Of a stretch of 64,000 nucleotides of DNA, positions 51,227 through 59,638 are shown piece by piece. Numbering within the stretch: position 1 is the first letter of the stretch; each line of letters opens with the position of its first letter. The DNA is from QHWK01 sp035259385 (lineage in GTDB: Bacteria; Acidobacteriota; Vicinamibacteria; Vicinamibacterales; CAVVIG01). Both the position numbers and the translations under genes were made by a program. The notes under the pieces were generated by a model. It worked only from the letters and a program-made list of their open reading frames with translations. It made no database searches and was not told where the DNA came from. The stretch is from positions 1-64,000 of the forward strand of contig DATFWL010000183.1 in NCBI GenBank assembly GCA_035259385.1, given 5' to 3'.

Positions 51227-52390
51227 GTGACGCAGGTTGCGCTGACGACGAGTCCGCGCGTCGATGACGTGGATCGGATCGCCGCCATGGCCGATCCAGT
51301 CATCCGGAATCTCGAAATCACCGAGTGCTACGCCGAGCTCTCGGTGGCGATGCGCGCCAGGACCGGCGGCGTCGCCGACTGGTGCACCTTCGCGACGTGG
51401 GCGTCGCGGCAGGCGGGGCGGACGATTCGCGGGGAAGACCTGTTCGACCGGGTCGGTCAGATTCTCGGCCGGCGATCGTGGATTCTCGCGCCGGTCGCGT
51501 CGCTGTCACGCGTCCTGCTGCGCAAAGGCCTGTTCCAGCCCAATACGCCGCTCGGCCGCGCCGTCGCCGAGATTCATACGCCGTTCGACGCGTTCGAGCG
51601 TGCGAGCGCCGAGGTCGCAGCCGGGAACCTCAAGGTGTTCGCCGAGATCGGCCGCGAGTTCGCGCGCCTGCTGGCGACGGTCTCGCCTGACGCCGCTGAG
51701 ACCGCGCCCCAGTTTCTGACGTTTCTCGCACAGCTTCGTCAGGGGCCGCCGCCCGACGGACAGGACTATCTACGCGAGGCCTTCTCGCATTACCAGCAGC
51801 AGCGCCGCGAACCCGATCCCGGGGTGCGCGCCGCATGGATCCTCCTCGCGAACCTGAAAATCGGGCTGCACGAGCAGACCCGCCTGCAGCCGCAGATCGC
51901 CGCCGCGGTCGACGCGCCGCTGACGACGGCGCAGGATCTCGGCGAGCGGGTGCTGCGTCTGCTGGTCCCCGGATCGCGCGGGTGGCCGGCGCCTCTTCAC
52001 GGTCCGGCCGCGACGACGATCGGCTGGATCGCGGCACGAATCAGACGGGAGGCGGTCGCAGTGACGCAGCAGGCTGTCACCGAGTCGATGATGGTGCTGT
52101 CGTTGCCGACGATCGTCCTGTCGCTCGGTCGCGACCTGATCGCGCCGGTGCCGTCGGTCCTCGCCAACCCGCCGGCGTTCCTGGACGCGTTCGTCAAGGA
52201 CTACGACCCGTGTCCTCCCGGCGGCACGGCCTGTGCGGCGAAGGACTGGTGCGACCTCCGCCAGCGAATGCACTACATCGTGCACCTGTTCCGCGCGTAT
52301 GCCGACGAGTCGACGCTGTTCTCGCGGCCGTTCACGCCGGATCAGGTTGCCGCGTTCCGCGCAGGCTCGATACCGCACGGCGAGCTCTGA
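51227..52390 (+). CDS. Unknown 387-residue protein
   Basis: I do not recognise the family. The GTG at 51227 is preferred because GAGGAGG lies five bases before it; an earlier TTG at 51200 is weaker. The protein is helical and soluble, with VADWCTFATWASRQAG, a long helical middle (EAVAVTQQAVTESMMVLSLP) and a Cys-containing C-terminus (CPPGGTACAAKDWCDLRQRM, then HYIVHLFRAYADESTLF). The W-C-x-F and C-terminal Cys pattern may bind a ligand. It is divergent from the DUF5655-like gene across 65 bases, and its 3' end overlaps the convergent transporter gene by 59 bases. Confidence 0.72.
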   Translation: MTQVALTTSPRVDDVDRIAAMADPVIRNLEITECYAELSVAMRARTGGVADWCTFATWASRQAGRTIRGEDLFDRVGQILGRRSWILAPVASLSRVLLRKGLFQPNTPLGRAVAEIHTPFDAFERASAEVAAGNLKVFAEIGREFARLLATVSPDAAETAPQFLTFLAQLRQGPPPDGQDYLREAFSHYQQQRREPDPGVRAAWILLANLKIGLHEQTRLQPQIAAAVDAPLTTAQDLGERVLRLLVPGSRGWPAPLHGPAATTIGWIAARIRREAVAVTQQAVTESMMVLSLPTIVLSLGRDLIAPVPSVLANPPAFLDAFVKDYDPCPPGGTACAAKDWCDLRQRMHYIVHLFRAYADESTLFSRPFTPDQVAAFRAGSIPHGEL

Positions 52391-53318
52391 CCGCAGGCGG
52401 CGGCTCGCGCACTGCCATCGGTTCCCCGCCTTCGATCGAGCTGACCGTGGCTGCCTGTGTCTCCTGGCCTCCCAGGATCAGCGCAACACTGCCAGCAATC
52501 ACGATCGCCGATGCGATCAGCGCCGCGGTCAGCGGTTCGCCGGCGACCGCCGCGCCGAGCGCGACCGCGATGAGCGGGTTCACATATGCGTGGGTGCCGA
52601 CACGCCACGGCGCCGACACCTGCATCAGCCACGCGTAGGCCGAGAACGCGGCGATCGATCCGAAGATCACCAGGTAGCCGAGCGCGACGACCGATGCGCG
52701 CGAGACGTCGCGCAGGTGGAACGTCTGAACCTCGCGCACGGCCAATGAGGTCAGGATCAGCAGCACGCCTCCCGTGAGAAGCGGCATACCCGCGTTCAGC
52801 GCGACTGACTTGGGCAGCCGCGGCGGTCGCGCGTAGAGCGACCCGGCGGCCCACGCGCCCTCACCCAGCGTCACGACCACGATCGGCACGAGCGCCAGCG
52901 GTGCGCCGCCACTGCGTATTACGAGCAGGGCGACGCCGCCGAAGCCGAGCGCCACGCCGATCAACGCCCGCGGCGACGGGCGCCTGCCGCGCTGTGCCCA
53001 CTCGAGCGCGGTCACCCACACCGGCAGCGTCGCGACCACGAGCGCCGCGACGCCGGACGGGATTCGCTGCTCAGCCCACGCCAGCGCGCCGTATGCGCAG
53101 CCGAACATCAACGCGCCGGCGACCGTCGCGTGGCCCCACGTACGCAGGGCGGTGCGTTCGCCGCGAGCGGTCGCCCAGCCGACGAGCAGCAGGCCCGCGG
53201 CGACGCAGCGTACGCCCATCATCAGCAGCGGCGGGATCGAGTCGACCGCGATCCGGATCGCGAGAAAGGTCGAGCCCCAGATCAGATAAATCGCGGCGTA
53301 GGCGAGGACGATGGCCAT
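52332..53318 (-). CDS. EamA/DMT-family transporter
   Basis: The 328-residue protein (ATG at 53318, behind GGAGGTTA) has ten hydrophobic helices in two EamA repeats. The first opens VLAYAAIYLIWGSTFLAIRI, the classical RhaT/EamA sequence, and the second includes LVIFGSIAAFSAYAWLM. Such transporters export amino acids or other metabolites by an exchange mechanism; the substrate is unknown. It is divergent from the CGNR regulator and the intergenic DNA holds an operator-like palindrome, so the regulator probably controls it. The C-terminal tail is Arg-rich and lies in the overlap with the convergent gene. Confidence 0.9.
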   Translation of the reverse strand: MAIVLAYAAIYLIWGSTFLAIRIAVDSIPPLLMMGVRCVAAGLLLVGWATARGERTALRTWGHATVAGALMFGCAYGALAWAEQRIPSGVAALVVATLPVWVTALEWAQRGRRPSPRALIGVALGFGGVALLVIRSGGAPLALVPIVVVTLGEGAWAAGSLYARPPRLPKSVALNAGMPLLTGGVLLILTSLAVREVQTFHLRDVSRASVVALGYLVIFGSIAAFSAYAWLMQVSAPWRVGTHAYVNPLIAVALGAAVAGEPLTAALIASAIVIAGSVALILGGQETQAATVSSIEGGEPMAVREPPPAVRARRAVSSLRGTRQPDPA

Positions 53319-53390
53319 GTAACCTCCATAAACCAACTTGGAGGTTACAGCACCGGCATGGTAACCTGTCAAGTTGATTTAGATGGTTAC
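53319..53390. promoter_or_regulatory. Operator with nested inverted repeats between EamA and CGNR genes
   Basis: GTAACCTCC (53319-53327) and GGAGGTTAC (53340-53348) form one inverted repeat. CAACTTGGAGGTTAC (53334-53348) and GTAACCTGTCAAGTTG (53361-53376) form a second, imperfect one, and a further GGTTAC is at 53385-53390. A minus-strand TTGACA (53371-53366) with TGTAAC 16 bases on could drive the transporter gene. Confidence 0.6.
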
Positions 53391-54036
53391 GCCCCACACG
53401 GCCGGATCGGCCGGATCGGCCGATCGCTCGCAGCCCGATTACCGCTTCGATTTCTGCGGCGGCCACGTCGCCCTCGATTTCGCGAACACCGTCGGCAGCC
53501 GCGGCGACCGTCCGGAGGACCACCTCAACACATATGGTGATCTGATTGCGTGGGCGGAAGCGCGCGGCGTCGTGACCCGGACGGATGCAGGGCGGCTGAA
53601 GCGCGCGGCCGCTGCGGAGCCCGACGCGGCGCGGGCGGTCTTCCGCCGCGCGATCAGGCTGCGCGAGACGCTCTATCACGTGTTCCTGAGGCGAACCTCC
53701 GGCAGGGCGCCGGCGGCCGACGATCTCGCGACGCTGAATGCCTTCGTCGCCGACACCTATCGCGACGCCCGCCTGGCCGTGGATGGCGATCGCATCGTCC
53801 TCGAAACGGGATCGATCGAGGACGATCTCGAGCGGCCGTTCGCCCCGGTCGTCCGCGCAGCCGTCGACCTGCTGACCGGCGATCGGGCGACGCTCGTCGG
53901 CCGGTGCGCCGACGAGAGCTGCGGCTGGCTGTTCCTCGACACCAGCCGCAACCGGACGCGGCGTTGGTGCGTGATGAAGGACTGCGGTAACCGGGCAAAG
54001 GTCCGCCGTTTCCGTGGACGGACTCCTCAGAATTAA
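53383..54036 (+). CDS. CGNR zinc-finger (ABATE domain) transcription factor
   Basis: The 217-residue protein has an N-terminal ABATE domain (GGHVALDFANTVGSRGDRPE, then DLIAWAEARGVV) thought to sense small molecules, and a C-terminal CGNR zinc finger with Cys in VGRCADESCGWLFLDTS and WCVMKDCGNRAKVRRF. The motif CGNR gives the family its name and forms a treble-clef DNA-binding unit. The ATG at 53383 overlaps a GGTTAC half-site of the operator, so self-regulation is likely. Divergent from the EamA transporter. Confidence 0.93.
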   Translation: MVTPHTAGSAGSADRSQPDYRFDFCGGHVALDFANTVGSRGDRPEDHLNTYGDLIAWAEARGVVTRTDAGRLKRAAAAEPDAARAVFRRAIRLRETLYHVFLRRTSGRAPAADDLATLNAFVADTYRDARLAVDGDRIVLETGSIEDDLERPFAPVVRAAVDLLTGDRATLVGRCADESCGWLFLDTSRNRTRRWCVMKDCGNRAKVRRFRGRTPQN

Positions 54037-54044
54037 GAATTCCT

Positions 54045-54344
54045 TTAGCCGCCAGCAAGGGCGCCGACGACGAGGAACGGCTCCTGTCCGCGGGCGATTG
54101 CGTCGGGCAGCGCCAGGTCAGGCGGCTCGTGCGAAAGGTCTTCCTCGCACGCGAAGAAACGGATGAACGCGCGTCGTTTGTGGGTAACGTGATCGCGAAT
54201 CGTGCCGCGCAGGACCGGGTAGTCGCGCTCGAGCGCGTCGAGCACGGCGCCGAGCGTCACGGCGCCCGGGACGTCGAGCGTCACCTCGGCGCCGACGCGC
54301 GCCAGCGTTCGCAGATGCGCCGGCAGCTCGACGCGGACGCTCAT
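54045..54344 (-). CDS. MoaD/ThiS-family ubiquitin-like protein
   Basis: The 99-residue protein has the beta-grasp pattern (VELPAHLRTLARVGAEVTLD, GAVLDALERDYPVLRG) and ends in VVGALAGG, keeping the C-terminal Gly-Gly that becomes a thiocarboxylate in sulfur carriers. Its ATG overlaps the stop codon of the beta-propeller gene (ATGA), so the two are translated together. No molybdopterin or thiamine gene is nearby, so its sulfur acceptor is unknown. Confidence 0.85.
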   Translation of the reverse strand: MSVRVELPAHLRTLARVGAEVTLDVPGAVTLGAVLDALERDYPVLRGTIRDHVTHKRRAFIRFFACEEDLSHEPPDLALPDAIARGQEPFLVVGALAGG

Positions 54345-55459
54345 GTCAGTGTCTGCGCCTCCACCGACAGCACGGCCGGCAGATGTTCGGCGATCGGCTT
54401 CCAGGTGTCGCCGGCGTCGGTCGACGCATACACCTGTCCGCCGGTCGTGCCGAAGTACACGCCGCACCCGTCGAGCGCGTCCACCGCCATCGCGTCGCGC
54501 AGCACGTTCACGTAACAGTCGCTCTCCGGCAGCCCCCTGGTGAGCGGCTCCCACTCGTTTCCGCCGGTGCGGCTGCGGTACACGCGAAGCTTGCCGTCAG
54601 GCGGATAGTGCTCCGAGTCGCTCTTGATCGGCACGACGTAGATCGTCTCCGGCTCGTGCGCGTGCACGTCGATCACAAAGCCGAAGTCGGTCGGCAGATT
54701 GCCGCTCACCTCGCGCCACGAGTCGCCGCCGTCGTCTGATCGCATCACGTCCCAGTGCTTCTGCATGAACAGCGTGTTCGGACGGGAGCGGTGCATCGCG
54801 ATTCGGTGAACGCAGTGGCCGACCTCCGCCGTTTTGTCCGGAATATGGTCGGAGTGCAGGCCCTGATTGATCGGTTTCCACGTCGCGCCGCCATCGTCGC
54901 TCCGGAAGGCCCCCGCCGCCGAGATCGCGATGAAGATGCGCTGTGGGTTCGCCTGGTCGATCAGGATCGTGTGCAGGCAGAGACCGCCTGCGCCCGGCTG
55001 CCACTTCGATCCGGTGCCGTGGTTGCGCAGCCCGGGGAGCTCGTGCCAGCTCCTGCCGCCGTCGGTGGTCCTGAACATCGCTGCGTCTTCGACTCCCGCG
55101 TACACCGTGTCCGGATCGGTGAGCGACGGTTCGACGTGCCACACACGCTTGAACTCCCAGGGATGCGGCGTGCCGTCGTACCACTGGTGCGTGCCCGGCG
55201 TCCCGTCGTATGCAAACTTGTTGTCGACCGCCTGCCAGGTCTTGCCACCGTCGTTCGATCGTTGGATGAGCTGACCGAACCAGCCGGTGCTCTGCGAGGC
55301 GTACAGCCGGTTGGGGTCGGCCGGCGATCCCTTGAGGTGATACATCTCCCAGCCGCCGAAATGCGGTCCCTCGACGTTCCACCGCTCGCGCTTGCCATCC
55401 GCGGTGAGGACAAATGCGCCTTTGCGTGTTCCCACCAGCAGGCGTACTCCGCTCATCAC
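54341..55459 (-). CDS. BNR/Vps10-like beta-propeller protein
   Basis: The 372-residue protein contains Asp-box-type repeats of a sialidase-like propeller: SNDGGKTWQAVDN, TTDGGRSWHELPG, SDDGGATWKPIN, SDDGGDSWREVSG and STDAGDTWKPIAE. It starts MMSGVRLLVGTRKGAFVLTA with no signal peptide, which argues against a secreted sialidase. Related genes are often annotated as exo-alpha-sialidase, but the catalytic Arg triad is not evident. It is translationally coupled to the MoaD/ThiS-like gene, a pairing I recall from other bacteria. Confidence 0.85.
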   Translation of the reverse strand: MMSGVRLLVGTRKGAFVLTADGKRERWNVEGPHFGGWEMYHLKGSPADPNRLYASQSTGWFGQLIQRSNDGGKTWQAVDNKFAYDGTPGTHQWYDGTPHPWEFKRVWHVEPSLTDPDTVYAGVEDAAMFRTTDGGRSWHELPGLRNHGTGSKWQPGAGGLCLHTILIDQANPQRIFIAISAAGAFRSDDGGATWKPINQGLHSDHIPDKTAEVGHCVHRIAMHRSRPNTLFMQKHWDVMRSDDGGDSWREVSGNLPTDFGFVIDVHAHEPETIYVVPIKSDSEHYPPDGKLRVYRSRTGGNEWEPLTRGLPESDCYVNVLRDAMAVDALDGCGVYFGTTGGQVYASTDAGDTWKPIAEHLPAVLSVEAQTLT

Positions 55460-55590
55460 GTCTCCTTCGTCCCGGCTCGAACGGCCCGGTTTCAGCCGGA
55501 CCCTTCCCTAATGAATTGTCGATCAGACTGGCTCGGGATCGACATCGGTCGCGTTATAGTCGCGGCGTTCAGCTCCAGCGGAGATTCCTT

Positions 55591-56988
55591 ATGCGTTCCA
55601 GGGCCGTCCTCGCAACCAGCCTGACCGCCATCCTTGCGCTCACAGCGGCGCCGCACGCGCAGGCACCGAAGCCGGTCGCGCTCGTCGGTGGGATGCTGCT
55701 TACCGGTTACGAGGTGCCGCCCATCCATCACGCGACGGTCCTCATCGAGGGCACCAGAATCGCTCAGGCGGGACCATCCTCCGAGGTCAAGGTTCCGGCC
55801 GATGCCACGGTGATCGACACCACCGGCCGGACGATGCTGCCGGGGCTGATCGAGACGCACGGGCATCTCATCGTGCTCGGCCATGGCAGCTACGACAGCT
55901 GGTTTGCCTGGATCAAGGCTCATGGCGGCGACGCGACCCTCACCCGCGTGATGGAAACCTCCGCCCGTCAGCTGCTGATGGCAGGTGTCACGACGACGAT
56001 CGACCTCGGCGCGCCGCTGCGGCCCAGCCTGTCGATCCGCGATCGGATCAGCAAGGGGGAGGTCGTCGGCACGCGGGTGCTCGTGAGCGGTCCATGGATC
56101 TCGCGGGGTGCCGGCGGCGCCATGCAGGAGGGGTTCGGCGGGGTCAACATCTCGACGCCGGACGAAGCGGCGCAGCAGGTGGACCGGCTCGCTGCGGCCG
56201 GAGTCGACCACATCAAGGCCCACCAGGGCCTGACGCGCGACGACTACAAGGCCATCGTCGATACGGCGCACAAGCACCGCCTGCGCGTCTACGCCCACGT
56301 GTATGCGGAGAGCGACGTCCGGAACGCGCTGGAAACCGGCGTCGACGTCCTGACGCACGCGGGATCGGCCGGCACCGCGCCGCCGTACAGCGCCGAGATG
56401 ATTCGCGATATCGTCAATGCCGGCCGTCCGGTCGTGGTCACGGCGGCGCACCGCAGCTGGATTTACCCGGACACCGCCGCATTCCCGGAACGGCTGCAGG
56501 ATCCCGAGCTGAAGAAGGCGCTGCCACCCGATATCTACGCCGAAGTCCAGGACTCTCTGAAGAACTGGCCCGCGCTGAGCTACTTTGCGCGGACCGATCG
56601 CGAGATGCTGTACCGCGAACGCGGCATCAAGCAGTTCATCGAGGCGGGCGCCGTCATGGGGATGGGTACCGACAGCGGCACGCCGATGAACTTCCACAGC
56701 GACGCGCTCTGGCGCGAGATCAAGGTGCACGTCGACATGGGGATGACGCCGCAGCGCGCCATCGCGGCGGCCACGCGCGTCAACGCGCAGATCATCGGCA
56801 GGGGCCGCGATCTCGGCACGGTCGAGCCCGGGAAGCTCGCCGACGTCATCGTGGTCCAAGGGAACCCGCTCTTCGACATCGTCGCGCTGTCGAATGTCGA
56901 GGTCGTGGTGAAGGACGGCACGGTATTCAAAGGCGGGCCGGCGTCAGAATCGAAAGGCCGGACGTCGAGGAGCGCCGATCGCCGATGA
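55591..56988 (+). CDS. Exported amidohydrolase-superfamily protein
   Basis: The 465-residue protein (ATG at 55591; the frame is open further upstream but the added sequence is not conserved-looking) has a signal peptide (VLATSLTAILALTAAPHAQA). Amidohydrolase metal motifs follow: LIETHGHLIV (HxH), DHIKAHQGL, RVYAHVYAES, VLTHAGSAG and MGMGTDSGTPMN (Asp). The C-terminal AHRIIG-like segment and EPGKLADVIVVQGNPL are typical. Substrate unknown; imidazolonepropionase-like and dipeptidase members share this layout. It overlaps the PQQ gene by ATGA. Confidence 0.92.
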   Translation: MRSRAVLATSLTAILALTAAPHAQAPKPVALVGGMLLTGYEVPPIHHATVLIEGTRIAQAGPSSEVKVPADATVIDTTGRTMLPGLIETHGHLIVLGHGSYDSWFAWIKAHGGDATLTRVMETSARQLLMAGVTTTIDLGAPLRPSLSIRDRISKGEVVGTRVLVSGPWISRGAGGAMQEGFGGVNISTPDEAAQQVDRLAAAGVDHIKAHQGLTRDDYKAIVDTAHKHRLRVYAHVYAESDVRNALETGVDVLTHAGSAGTAPPYSAEMIRDIVNAGRPVVVTAAHRSWIYPDTAAFPERLQDPELKKALPPDIYAEVQDSLKNWPALSYFARTDREMLYRERGIKQFIEAGAVMGMGTDSGTPMNFHSDALWREIKVHVDMGMTPQRAIAAATRVNAQIIGRGRDLGTVEPGKLADVIVVQGNPLFDIVALSNVEVVVKDGTVFKGGPASESKGRTSRSADRR

Positions 56989-58829
56989 GAATAGCAGCCC
57001 TGCTGGTCTCGACTGGGCTACTGTCGATTACCGCCGTTGCCGATCAGCTGCCAGGTACGGCGCCGACACAGGACCTCGAGCACCCTCAGAACACGAATGC
57101 CGGCATCTTCGCGTTCACCGGCAGATGTGCCAGCTGTCACGATGCCGGCAAAGACGGTGCGACCGATCGTCATGCGCTGAACCGGTTCACGCCGGAACAG
57201 GTGCTCGCCTCCATCACGAGCGGCTCGATGGCGCGATACGCCAGTGGCCTTTCCGAATTCGAAAAGCGGGTCGTTGCCGTGTACGTCGGGGGCAGGCCCC
57301 TTGGCGCCGACGGTGCCGGCGATGCGTCGACGATGAAGCATCGCTGCGAAACGCACCCGCCGTTCGCGCCGTCTTCCGACGCCGACTGGGACGGGTGGGG
57401 CTACGACACCGGCAATTCGCGATTTCAGCCGAACCCCGGGCTGTCCGCCGCTGAGGTGTCGAAATTGACGCTGAAGTGGGCGTTCGGATTCCCGCACGGC
57501 AATTCCGCGTACGCTCAGCCGACGGCCGCCGGCGGGCGAGTGTTCGTCGGCGCCGACACCGGATTCGTTTACGCGCTCGACGCGCGAAGCGGCTGCGTGC
57601 ACTGGTCGTTCCGCGCCAACGCCGGCGTTCGCACCGCCGTCAGCATCGGCCCGGGCGGCGGCGCGCACCGCTTTCTCGCGTACTTCGGCGACGTGAAAGG
57701 GAATGTCTACGCGGTCGACGTGGATACCGGATCGAAGGTCTGGACCGATCGGATCGATCGGCATCCGGTTGCGCGCGTGACGGGTTCTCCAACCCTCGTG
57801 GACGGCCGCCTCTATGTACCGATCTCCTCGCTCGAGGAATCGGGCGCCGGAAATCCGATCTATCCCTGCTGTACTTTCCGCGGCGGCGTCGCCTCATACG
57901 ACGCGCAGACAGGCCGGCGGCTCTGGACGTCGTACACGATCGTCGAGCAGCCGGTTCCGCTCCGGAAGACGTCGAAGGGGACGCAGCTGTGGGGGCCTGC
58001 CGGCGCCGGCGTGTGGTCGTCCCCTTCAGTCGATCTGAAGCGGCGTGCCGTTTACGTCGCCACAGGCAACGGCTACACCGAGCCGGCCGCGCGCGGATCG
58101 GACGCCGTCATCGCGTTCGATCTCGACACCGGCCGCCGGCTGTGGACCAGGCAGGTGATGGCGAACGACGCCTACGTCCGCGACTGTCCCGGCAAGTACC
58201 GGCCGCTGGTTCCGAAAGACAACAAGTCGGAGACGTGTCCTGCCGACCTCGGCCCTGACATGGATTTCGGCAACGCGCCGATCTTGCGGCCGCTCCCCGG
58301 CGGTCGCTCGCTGATTGTGATTGGCCAGAAGGACGGTCACGCATGGGCGATGGATCCCGACAGGGAGGGCCAGGTCGTCTGGAGCCGCCAGGTGGGGCTC
58401 GGGCTCGACGGCGGCGGCGGCGCGATCATGTGGGGCTCGGCAGCCGACGACCAGCTGGCGTACTTCCCGGTCACCCGCACGTCGCAGCCGCTCGGCGTGG
58501 CGGCGCTGCGTCTTCAAACGGGCGAGATCGCATGGCGGGCCACGCCGCCGGAGGGCGGGGCCGCTCCCGTGACGGTGGTTCCAGGCGTGCTGTTCTTCGG
58601 ATCGAGCACGGGGACGGTCTTTGCGTATTCGACCAGCGACGGCAAGGCGCTGTGGCAGTTCGAGACCGCGCGCGAATTCGAAACCGTGAACGGTGTGGAA
58701 GGGAGAGGCGGCACGATCAACGCGGCCGGACCTGTGGCCGCCGGAGGCATGCTCTTCGTTCCGTCCGGATACTCCGAGCTGGGCAACGGCATCCGCGGCA
58801 ACGTGCTCCTTGCCTTCGGCGTACCGTAG
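56985..58829 (+). CDS. PQQ-dependent dehydrogenase with N-terminal cytochrome c domain
   Basis: The 614-residue protein has a signal peptide, a heme c site CASCH at about residue 48, and a PQQ beta-propeller with recurrent D-T-G-x-x-x-W units (VDTGSKVWTDRI, AQTGRRLWTSY, LDTGRRLWTRQV, QTGEIAWRAT). A vicinal Cys pair in IYPCCTFRGG is typical of PQQ/polyvinyl-alcohol dehydrogenases. It would oxidise an alcohol in the periplasm and pass electrons through its own heme. The ATGA overlap with the amidohydrolase gene suggests a two-step catabolic module. Confidence 0.92.
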   Translation: MRIAALLVSTGLLSITAVADQLPGTAPTQDLEHPQNTNAGIFAFTGRCASCHDAGKDGATDRHALNRFTPEQVLASITSGSMARYASGLSEFEKRVVAVYVGGRPLGADGAGDASTMKHRCETHPPFAPSSDADWDGWGYDTGNSRFQPNPGLSAAEVSKLTLKWAFGFPHGNSAYAQPTAAGGRVFVGADTGFVYALDARSGCVHWSFRANAGVRTAVSIGPGGGAHRFLAYFGDVKGNVYAVDVDTGSKVWTDRIDRHPVARVTGSPTLVDGRLYVPISSLEESGAGNPIYPCCTFRGGVASYDAQTGRRLWTSYTIVEQPVPLRKTSKGTQLWGPAGAGVWSSPSVDLKRRAVYVATGNGYTEPAARGSDAVIAFDLDTGRRLWTRQVMANDAYVRDCPGKYRPLVPKDNKSETCPADLGPDMDFGNAPILRPLPGGRSLIVIGQKDGHAWAMDPDREGQVVWSRQVGLGLDGGGGAIMWGSAADDQLAYFPVTRTSQPLGVAALRLQTGEIAWRATPPEGGAAPVTVVPGVLFFGSSTGTVFAYSTSDGKALWQFETAREFETVNGVEGRGGTINAAGPVAAGGMLFVPSGYSELGNGIRGNVLLAFGVP

Positions 58830-58833
58830 CGTG

Positions 58834-59478
58834 TCAGATTGCTTCGCCCTCCCCTTCCGGCAGATGGCGCTGCTCGGCATTTTCGGTGGCCGCCACGAAG
58901 CAGACACCTGGTGTGTTCCCGAGCAGGAGGATGCCGCCGCCGTAATAACCGACGAGCGCGATAGAGAGAGGCGCCCAGAGACTGCCCAGCACGGCGTAGA
59001 CGACCAGGCCGATCGTCCCGACTACCGCGGCATCGCATGCCACCGCCGTGATACGGCTGCGCCACGATGCGGCGGCGGTGCGGTTGGTAAAGGGCGCCGG
59101 GGGTTCCGCAACAGTGATGCGAACGGCGGGCTTCGGTGCGGGCGGCGGTGCCACACCTCGGGCGGCCGCGATCTGGGCGACGGCGTCCTCGGCAGGCGGG
59201 GGTTCATTCGGATCCGGGAAGAGCTCGAGGAATTCGCGCGTCGTCGCCTCGACGTCGAGCCCGACGGCCTTCGCATACGCGCGGATGAAATTCTTGCGGA
59301 AGATTCCCGAAGGCCACCGCGACACGTTGTCGCGCTCGAGATCCTCGAAGTGGGAGACGGCGATCTTGGTGTTTTCAGCGATCGAGGCGAGCGGGATCTG
59401 CCGCCGCTCTCGTTCCCGGCGAAGGCGCCGGCCGAAGCTCTCGTCAGTCGTGCGGATCCTGGCAGCTGACGCTGACAT
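58834..59478 (-). CDS. RodZ-like helix-turn-helix membrane protein
   Basis: The 214-residue protein has an N-terminal HTH of the RodZ/MreB-partner type: SFGRRLRRERERRQIPLASI followed by ENTKIAVSHFEDLERDNVS, then GIFRKNFIRAYAKAVGLD. Two membrane-spanning stretches follow (AAVVGTIGLVVYAVLGSLW and SIALVGYYGGGILLLG). It lacks the long periplasmic beta domain of E. coli RodZ and instead ends in a short tail. The ATG at 59478 is used rather than the frame-open codon at 59520. Possible role in cell shape or membrane regulation. Confidence 0.78.
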   Translation of the reverse strand: MSASAARIRTTDESFGRRLRRERERRQIPLASIAENTKIAVSHFEDLERDNVSRWPSGIFRKNFIRAYAKAVGLDVEATTREFLELFPDPNEPPPAEDAVAQIAAARGVAPPPAPKPAVRITVAEPPAPFTNRTAAASWRSRITAVACDAAVVGTIGLVVYAVLGSLWAPLSIALVGYYGGGILLLGNTPGVCFVAATENAEQRHLPEGEGEAI

Positions 59479-59586
59479 GTTTGGGATGTGGCGTGGTCTG
59501 CAAATTCGGCTCCGCCACATAATGCCTCAAGTCGCGGAATTTCTGAACACTTTTCGTACAACCTACTGTGTACCGTGCGCGATCGC

Positions 59587-59616
59587 TTGACACCCGCGAT
59601 CCGCGGCACGTATAAC
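59587..59616 (+). promoter_or_regulatory. Strong promoter for the TonB-dependent receptor gene
   Basis: TTGACA (59587-59592), an 18-base spacer and TATAAC (59611-59616) precede the gene. A GGAGGG at 59630-59635 follows, four bases before the ATG at 59639. Confidence 0.7.
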
Positions 59617-59638
59617 GCCAGCCGTTACCGGAGGGTCT

